Shown here one piece after another: positions 57,028-64,000 of a stretch of DNA of 64,000 nucleotides; within the stretch, counting starts at the first letter, position 1; every line of letters starts with the position of its first letter. The stretch covers positions 7,149,001 through 7,213,000 of the forward strand of contig JASXTE010000008.1 of assembly GCA_030280995.1 (NCBI GenBank). The letters run 5' to 3'. Position numbers and translations under genes: made by a program. A model generated the notes under the pieces. That model saw only the letters and a list, made by a program, of their open reading frames with translations. It searched no databases and had not been told where the DNA came from. Source of the stretch: Hemileia vastatrix (lineage: Eukaryota; Basidiomycota; Pucciniomycetes; Pucciniales; Zaghouaniaceae).

Positions 57028-57638
57028 GATGACAGTGCTCATTTGACAGGTTGGAAGAAATAAAGATTTACATTAAAAAATAGATTTTAAATTAAAATAA
57101 AATTTTAATATTCAAATAAAAATAAATATATACAAAAAATTCAAATTTTTTATTTAGAATTGACTTCTACAGTAAATATTAAATAAATTGATGTATTTCT
57201 GACATACTCTGTAAATACATCTTTTTGACGCCTTCTTTTTAGAACAACTTTATTATTTGAAAATACTCCTTCTGGAATATTCTTTTTCTCTCTCTCTCAT
57301 ACTACTATTTTTAGAATTTCATTGCAGTGTTTTTGTCCCTCCTTTGCATATATAAGGCCTCTCTCTTGGTTGTTTTTTATTCATTCATTTACTTAATTTT
57401 TTATTACAACTATTTACAATTCTTCTACTACTACTTATTATTGCCTTAGTATTTAAATTAAACATAATTCTAATTCATTAATTTTAATAATAATCAAACT
57501 CCTTACCTCTTATTGTTGAGTAAATAATCTTTAAGATAGGAAAATACATACTTGAGTTTGAATCCCTTAAAAACCATTGTTACCGCCATTGGACCTCCCT
57601 ATAAAACCTTCTAGACTTGAAAGAGACCTTGACAGTTG
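57028..57638 (+). repeat. 5'-truncated Gypsy B family LTR
   Basis: Matches the inner and 3' parts of LTR B (GTGCTCATTTGACAGG shared with the solo copy; TATATAAGG at 57349) and ends with CTTGACA before GTTGGGAACC, the primer-binding position. The first ~200 bp of the LTR are missing. Confidence 0.75.
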
Positions 57639-57750
57639 GGAACCTTTCTGAATTGTTAACGGCGCATCTTTATCTTGAGGATTGGAGACAGTGGTACCAT
57701 CACAATTGAGATACCTATAATGATGAGTGGACAACATAAACGACAAACGT
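57639..57750 (+). other. Leader of the truncated Gypsy B relative, left part
   Basis: Matches 2732-2860; interrupted by the solo Gypsy A LTR after ACGT. Confidence 0.65.
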
Positions 57751-58843
57751 TGTGGTCTTCCAACATTGGCAGGGGCCTTTGTTGTGTGATTTGGCGCGGT
57801 TTGTGCATGTCTTAATTGACATCTGTTAAAGAATTGGGTATTTTTCTGGTTTTATTCCGTGGATATTGGGTCTGTGGGTATGTGGGTACTATCATTGGAT
57901 AGCCCTGGTTTTTCTCTATATTTTATGTCTTGAAGACATTTTTCATATTCTGAGTTTTAAGGGGTCATTTCCTCATTTTTCATTTATAAAAGATTGCTGT
58001 TTAATTTTGTTTTTTGTGTTTTACGGGCTAACCTTAAGTCTTAGGGTTAAGTGCTTAGTACCATTGGATAGAGCTAATTTTTCTCTATATTTCATGTCAC
58101 AATGTTGTTATAGTGAAATTCCGTGTTTTAAAGGTTTTAGTAGTTGTAGCTAATTTTTCTAAGTAGATTAGTGGTTTTTATTGGTTTTCTGGCTTCAGGG
58201 AGGCCGGGCCGCTTCAGGCGGCATCTCCGACGTCGGGCGGCCCATCCACCTCTGTTTTAGGAGGTTGGGGAGCGCTCCAGGAGGGTTTTTTATGCAATTT
58301 GGCGGGTACAGGCGCCAGATTGGTGGGTGCGCATGGGCTCTTAGTTAGTGGTCTGTGTGTACATAGTGAATAAGACAGTTTGGGGCAACCTTAATCATCA
58401 TACAACCATCCGGAGGAGATCTCATTGTTCCTCACTCAGTTTTCACTGTTTTCTGGCCACAATTGGCTGTGTTTGTTGCAAGTGAGTTCTTCATTTAACT
58501 TAACTTTGGCAACTGTTTTCTCTGTTATAGTATTGCAAGCTATAGCAAGTATTATTGCTGTCTCTGGTGTGGATTTGCAGCCTACATCAAGTATCTTTGC
58601 TGTCTCTGGTGTGGACTTTGTTCTACATTTCAGTTCTTTGGTCTGGTAGTCTATCTGGAGACTACTTTCTTGGCTCATCAAGCAGTCAAGTGTGTTAAAA
58701 AGGAGCTTTAGCAAAACAGGAACCAACTTACTTTAGCAAGTAAATCTCACTCTATTTTTCTAAAGGGACAGGGGATTTTCTCTCTGGTTTTTCTCCAAGT
58801 CCCTTGGTCAAGGCCTATAGCTAGTACTATAGGATTGTCTACA
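57751..58843 (+). mobile_element. Solo LTR of the Gypsy A family
   Basis: 1093 bp, TGTGGTCTTCC...GATTGTCTACA, flanked by ACGT on both sides (57747-57750, 58844-58847). Orientation is opposite to Gypsy A. It keeps a CpG-rich stretch (GACGTCGGGCGGCCC near 58230) that is partly lost in the other two copies. The frames across it are not genes. Confidence 0.93.
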
Positions 58844-59870
58844 ACGTCATACATCACTTGACTTTTTTTTTCTGCTAACGGGAATAGAACCGCACTCCAA
58901 AACTTAGGCTTATATACAAACTAATAGTTATATATTTAGTTGTAATTATTGATTACTATTTGTGGGTCACTTTGCACTCTTCATACTCTACGTATTTCCT
59001 TTTGCTCAGCACTCTGTAAGTGGCATTAATTTGCTCATTTTACAGGGGGAGGTGTCTGGTAAATTGAAATTATTTTTTTATATTTATTTTCCTAGTTGAA
59101 AAATATAGAGCAATTGTGTTCTTAGTCCTAGAAGTAATAAATCTTTATTTTTTTTAAATTAATTATAATTTTCAGTTGACTTTGTCCTGATAAATTAAAA
59201 AAAAATTGTTCCAGTTGACAAATTGTCCTGACAATAAAAATTTTTAATTAATAAAAAATAAAACTATACTAAATTATTTCAGTTGACATTGAGTCCTGGT
59301 AATTAAATATCCTTCAGTTGATTTAAATCCTGATAATTATCATAAATTTATTTGTTAAATTAAAAATTATTTTTACTTCTTCAGTTGATTTCTTGTAAAT
59401 CCTGGTTATAAGATTAGTTTGGAGTAATAAATAATTGATTATTATTTTCAGTTGATTTTTATCCTGAAGAGTTTTATATTCTTTTTTTATCTATTTTTCT
59501 TTTATAAAGCAAAAATAAAACTGATTCATCTTATTGTTTCTTTCCCTTACTTCAGGTTAGATTTAAAACAATTACTGACAAAGGAATTTCTGCTGTACGT
59601 GAAGATGAACTTGATCTGATTGATTATGATGAGGCTACTTCTGTGAGTTCTCCTTTAACTACACAATTAGCTCAAATTAATAAATCATTGAACCAATCAG
59701 GACGTGGAACTGGAGGAAGTGGAGATTCTGGTAGAGAAAGATGCCCAGGAACAAAAACCTTCAATAAACCCCCCAGAAGAGCTTCCCAAAGGTTTCAAGA
59801 TAAAAAAGATGCCCTTAAACCAACAGGTAAAAAATCTCTTTACTCACATCAAGGAGTTGAGGACAGAAAA
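58844..59870 (+). pseudogene. Truncated Gypsy B relative: leader and gag N-terminus
   Basis: Leader with about six CAGTTGAC-type repeats (59171-59475), then a gag N-terminus. The start ATG of Gypsy B (MTDQG) is ATT here (59571-59573, ITDKGIS), followed by VREDELDLIDYDEATS, SPLTTQLAQINKSLNQSG, PPRRASQRFQDKK and, in a shifted frame, NLFTHIKELRTEN. The element is cut at 59870 by the Gypsy C LTR. Confidence 0.75.
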
Positions 59871-61022
59871 TTTCAGCCTAGATATCCCTAGGACTGAGTA
59901 TTTCTTATACTTAAAATAAAATAACCTTAAGTACATTAAGCTTATATCTTAAAAATAAGGTTAAAACAATAATATATGTGATTATATTACATACATATAT
60001 AATTATTACACTATTATATAACTTATAGTAGTTTAAATAGCTTATCCATAGTCTAATAATACTTATTAAGGTGGTAATGGAGTCATAATATACTTATCTT
60101 AAGTGATATTAAGTAATTATTGACATACATAAGCTTATATGTATACATAAATCTCATATTCAGTGAAATATGCGGTATATTATGTATATTTAGGTTTATA
60201 AGTGGGTTTTAGCCTAGTAATAGCCTATAAATCTTGTTTTTCTGCTTATTTTAGGTCATATGGACGTATCCAGTGGACTCACTACGCCTATAGAAGCATA
60301 ACATCTATTTCAGGTGCATACACTCAGTCTCGACAACTTAATCTGCTTCCTTGGATGGATATTCACAGATTTATGGGTTGGGAGGTCATTGCTGGGTTAA
60401 TATGGATGCTTGAGGATGTTATTGGGGGCTGGGACATTTTATTTGTTTCTTTATATTCTTTTGGCTTCATTTTATTCCTTTTGGATTAGTTATTTTACCT
60501 GTTTCTTTATGGTATCTGCTTTTATCTGGATTTTCTATTTATGGTATGGGTCTGTGTTATCATTAATTGTGATGGAGGGTCCTTACTGGAGGTCTGGGTG
60601 TTGAAACTGCTTGAAGTGGACGCCATGGGGAGGTGATGGGCCCTCACAGTGCTGTAATTTCTGGGGATAGCAGTGATATCATCTGAATTGAAGATCTGTG
60701 CACTCCAGTGGATTTTAACGGTTATTAGACATCATTCACTTACTACAATTCAAACAAACATTACAACACAATTATCAGAATTAAGTAAGATATTATAAAG
60801 CCATTATAAATTGATATTATCTTTATATAAGCTATAGCTATATTATATTCATCTATTTTCCACCACTAGCACGCATTTAAATCCAAGTATTGTGGGTTTT
60901 ATTTGAGTATAACTATTTTATTAGTCTTCCCCTGAGGTTTAATCACTAAATCATTTATTAAAAAGTGGTAGTACCATTAATAAATATTATTAAATCATAC
61001 TTAAATACTAGATACACTGACA
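59871..61022 (+). repeat. Gypsy C 5' LTR
   Basis: About 1152 bp from TTTCAGCC (TGTCAGCC in the solo copy) to GATACACTGACA; followed by TTGGGGGTC, in the primer-binding position. Pairs in inverse orientation with the solo LTR at 33863-35027. Confidence 0.88.
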
Positions 61023-61528
61023 ATTGGGGGTCTTTCCTTAGTTTTTACTTATTATTTAGTATAAGCCTTGGGAAGTGATTTTTACTTTAGTATAGCTCAA
61101 AACAAACCAAATATTTGGGTCTGCTGAATATTAATGCGTCATAATAACTCAGTGATTGCGGAAAAGAACCCTTATAATAATTGTACTAAATTTTTATAAT
61201 AAAAATTAGGTATTTACAGCAGTAACTGTACCCGATATAAACCCAATTTCACTTGGTATTTGGTCACCAATATAACACCCAATTAAATTGGTATTTGGTT
61301 AAAGCTTGATAAGCTAATTATTCACCTTTATAAAGGTCTAGTTAAACTTATTATTTTTTTAACAGATTTTTTCGAATTTTTATTACATTCTATTTAAATA
61401 AATAATGATTTAAATTCAGGGTAAGCTCCAGTGCTTTTTATTAGTAATAACATTGCTAATACTTTTAATCTACTAATTCCAATAGGTTTTCCTTTCTATA
61501 GACGTGATATATTGTTATTTTTATCAAT
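61023..61528 (+). other. Gypsy C leader
   Basis: Untranslated leader beginning with the probable primer-binding site. Contains a ~35-bp near-duplicate (CCAATTTCACTTGGTATTTG / CCAATTAAATTGGTATTTGG, about 61240-61300). No CAGTTGAC array. Confidence 0.6.
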
Positions 61529-62071
61529 ATGAGTGCTCCCCAGGACAATGTAAGTGAACAGCCTGCTTATAATACAATGTCTAAAGCTAACAAAAACATT
61601 GCTCCAGGACATAACCATGGTGGTTCAGTCATACCATTAGGCAGAGCAAATGATCATAGAGGAAAAAGACGCCCTCTTAAAAAAGATTACTATAAAAAAG
61701 ATGTCTCCTCCTCTTCAGGATCAACTATCTCATCTGGCAAAACAGGTATTAAAGTTGTAGGAATCAAAGTTTCTCATGCTCAAGGAGGTAGAGCAATTAC
61801 AAAACAATTGCAAGGTAGGATTTCAGCAGATGAACCAATCATTGGCAGAGCTAAAGGGAGGCCAGCCAAGTCAGCAACCCCCTACCCAGGAGGGTCACAT
61901 TACTCCCAGGAGAAAATACTGGTAGACAAATGGAAGTGGGATTGGTTCCATCAACAATGGTCCAGTCAAAACTGCAAAAAGGATCTTCCTCCTCATCAGA
62001 GTTCCTCAGTTCACCCCTACAAGGGAGAACAAAGGCGCCAAAAATCAGGGCTCACACAAATCCTGTGGTAA
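61529..62071 (+). CDS. Gypsy C ORF1 (gag N-terminal protein)
   Basis: A 180-residue basic frame: MSAPQDNVSEQPAYN, RANDHRGKRRPLKKDYYKKD, a Ser/Gly patch, and near the end ILVDKWKWDWFHQQW and HPYKGEQRRQK. The WKWDW...QW...HPY-K/Q-G block is shared with Gypsy B (46606-46797), as is the ending ...W-stop (TGG TAA). From 61930 it overlaps the next gag frame, which lies in -1. No known domain; RNA binding is plausible from the charge but inferred. Confidence 0.65.
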   Translation: MSAPQDNVSEQPAYNTMSKANKNIAPGHNHGGSVIPLGRANDHRGKRRPLKKDYYKKDVSSSSGSTISSGKTGIKVVGIKVSHAQGGRAITKQLQGRISADEPIIGRAKGRPAKSATPYPGGSHYSQEKILVDKWKWDWFHQQWSSQNCKKDLPPHQSSSVHPYKGEQRRQKSGLTQILW

Positions 62072-64000
62072 GTAAATTACCCTCTCAGATTGAAAACTAT
62101 ACTGATAATTACAATGTAGGTAATATTATTAATGTCAAATTTGTGCAGAAAACAGAGGAGGACTTAATAAAATTAGGTGTTAATATAGATATACCTGACT
62201 TGTCTTTTGTCAATAACAACAGTAGTATTTATAATACAGTTAATCCTCAGTTGCCACCACTTACTAGTGAAATGAGAAGTTCACAAGAGAGTGAAAGAAT
62301 TGAGAAGGAAGACATGGAGTATTTTAACAATAATCCAACTGTCCATAGAATTGTTTCAGCTTTGTTTAATTGAATGACTGATTGTGAGGAACAAACAGTT
62401 AAGCTCAAAAGTGATACAATTTCATCCTGAACATTAAATATTTCTCAACTGGCAACATGTAATAAAGAATTGGAGAATGAACATTTGTCTCTAACTCTTA
62501 AATATGATTCATTGAATAGTAAATATAATGAACTTTCAAACAAATTCTGTGATTTGGAAAAAGTGTATGAAACACAATTATTGACAACTGAATCAAGAAC
62601 TATGTTATCTTTTGCCCAGACAAATCAAAGTTTCTATGAGCTACTACAAATATTGACTAAAATTGAGATTGAAACTGCCAATCTACTAATGAACCAGGAT
62701 AATCATAAGTATACTCAATATAATAATAATACTTTAATTGGCAAAAGTGAATCTCATTCCTTCCCTATACCACCACAACTAAAACCATCTGGTGGTAGTG
62801 TCAAATCTGAAAATTTAAGTCACAAATCCGTACAGGAGGAAATACAAGACCATTTATCAAGAGTAAATGAGTTATTGAATTTACCTAAGATTAGTGAAAT
62901 AAAATCAAATCAGAAGAACTGGCCTAAGAAAGATCAGTACCCAACTTATGATGGGGAAACCAGCTCGGATTGGCAACATTTTATCCAAAGAATTGACAAT
63001 TTAAAATTCTCATATAAGTTACCAGATGAAGAAATAACATCAAAATTGATCTCTTCATTTGAGGATTTTGCTTTATTATGGTTTAAAGCTGTTTTGAATG
63101 AGGTTAAAGATTACTCTTGGGCTGAATGGAAACAACTAATTGAAAAAAAATTTGGGGGTTCTAAATTCAGACTCACTTGGCAGAGACTTTATGAGAAAAC
63201 TAGGTATAATCTGTTGAATGGTGACAAACCTATGGTGTTTTTAATGAATTTAAATAAAATATTAAAAGCCATTGAGCCTAATATGGATTTTAAATTATGG
63301 AAAGATAAGATAATAAATAAATTACCTATATCTGTCAGAGACATTGTTGTAGCTAGAACAATTAATGTTACTGAAAATTCTGACTTTATTAATATTTGCA
63401 ATGAAATATTACTAAACCATAAGTATGAAGCAAGGTATTCCACTTACAAACAAAATGTTGAACCTGTGAAAAATCAGAATTCAAAAACACTTCAGGAGAA
63501 GCAGAAAAAACCTACTGCACATGTAGTACCAAAAAAGTATGAAGCAAATACCTGTTATAAGTGTAACAAACCTTGGGTAAAAGGTCACAAATGTGAGAAG
63601 AAAATAAATATTGTTGAAAATCCACATGAATCTGAAATTGAAACAGAGAAAAGTAAAGATTCAAGTGATTATGACAGTAATATCTCATATAGTGATAAAA
63701 ATGAAGTCTGTATGTTGGAAGATTATTTGTCCATCTTTGAAAATCAAATATTAAATATGGACTCAAATGAATCTTTAATGAATTTTGAGGATGCTGAAAT
63801 CATTAAAGATATACAAGCTGATAACTTTAGAATGAAACCTATCACAGTTCCAGCTATCATTTCTGGTGAAAATGTTAATATAGTATTGGACACAGGAGCT
63901 GCTGGTTCTGTTGTTTCTACTAATACATTTCAGGAAAGTGATAGTGAATATAATTCTAAGCTTGAAACCCTTCAAAGTAAAAATTGAAGAGGTTTTGGAT
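61930..64000 (+). pseudogene. Gypsy C gag and protease (runs off the window)
   Basis: One frame from 61930, with TGA at 62371 and 62428, then open from 62470 to 63987. Order: coiled-coil region (NSKYNELSNKFCDLEKVYE), capsid NWPKKDQYPTYDGETSSDWQ, LLWFKAVLNEVKDYSWAEWK, KFGGSKFRLTWQRLYEKTRY, KLWKDKIINKLPISVRD, zinc knuckle CYKCNKPWVKGHKC (intact), and retropepsin NIVLDTGAAGSVVS (DTG, 63880-63920). The TGA at 63985 falls where Gypsy B has NWRGYG, so it is a Trp-to-stop change and the protein continues beyond the window. Best-preserved gag here. Confidence 0.85.

Larger units (their letters stand above)
59871..64000 (+). mobile_element. Gypsy C LTR retrotransposon (5' part)
   Basis: 5' LTR 59871-61022, leader to 61528, overlapping gag frames and the protease start; the window ends before RT. 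It is a distant relative of Gypsy B (shared gag blocks, same ORF layout) but with a different LTR. Confidence 0.85.

Overview
The window is AT-rich eukaryotic DNA built almost entirely from transposable elements nested inside one another; I see no clear single-copy host gene. Short GT-AG introns, a basidiomycete-type Ty3/Gypsy polymerase (GGYDERE, RLPQGATNS motifs), fungal tnp2-type CACTA transposase, PIF/Harbinger transposase and a TET/JBP-like dioxygenase inside a transposon together suggest a basidiomycete with a large, repeat-swollen genome. A rust fungus (Pucciniales) is my best guess, as inference only.

Layout, oldest host to youngest guest. A decayed Harbinger transposase (about 745-1909) holds a 261-bp CACTA miniature element (1193-1453) and is cut by a Gypsy element, 'Gypsy B' (5' LTR 1910-2731, pol ending near 52 kb). 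Gypsy B is split at 2882/45300 by a minus-strand element, 'Gypsy A' (2883-45299, two 1092-bp LTRs). Gypsy A is split at 11932/41442 by a 29.5-kb CACTA element (11933-41441, TIRs of about 35 bp, TSD ATT). That giant CACTA carries a tnp2 transposase, two diverged copies of a second conserved ORF ('X' and 'X-prime'), a Rad5/HLTF-like SNF2 ATPase, a Ser/Thr/Pro-rich protein with a SUMO-interaction-like motif ('Y') and an array of long palindromes. It is in turn hit by an 11.3-kb, largely non-coding CACTA (16214-27508, TSD AAG) made of a ~609-bp satellite with a 46-bp palindrome in every unit, and by a solo LTR (33863-35027, TSD AAACT). The satellite CACTA contains one more solo LTR (25181-25980, TSD AATTT). 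This gives six levels of nesting.

The right part (45.3-64 kb) has the rest of Gypsy B (gag, protease, RT, RNase H, integrase, all broken), whose 3' LTR is split by a 3.76-kb Harbinger element (52177-55932) encoding a TET/JBP-like 2OG-Fe(II) dioxygenase next to a truncated transposase. Then come a truncated Gypsy B relative (57028-59870) containing a solo Gypsy A LTR (57751-58843, TSD ACGT), and a younger Gypsy C (5' LTR 59871-61022) whose gag-protease runs off the window end.

Most coding regions are disrupted by stops or frameshifts. Excising the two CACTA elements in silico with one 3-bp TSD rejoins the interrupted reading frames, which fixes their borders with high confidence. The most unusual items are the giant cargo-carrying CACTA, the two independent arrays of long perfect palindromes, the dioxygenase-bearing Harbinger, and the antisense zinc-cluster genes plus covarying hairpins in the 3' region of Gypsy A.
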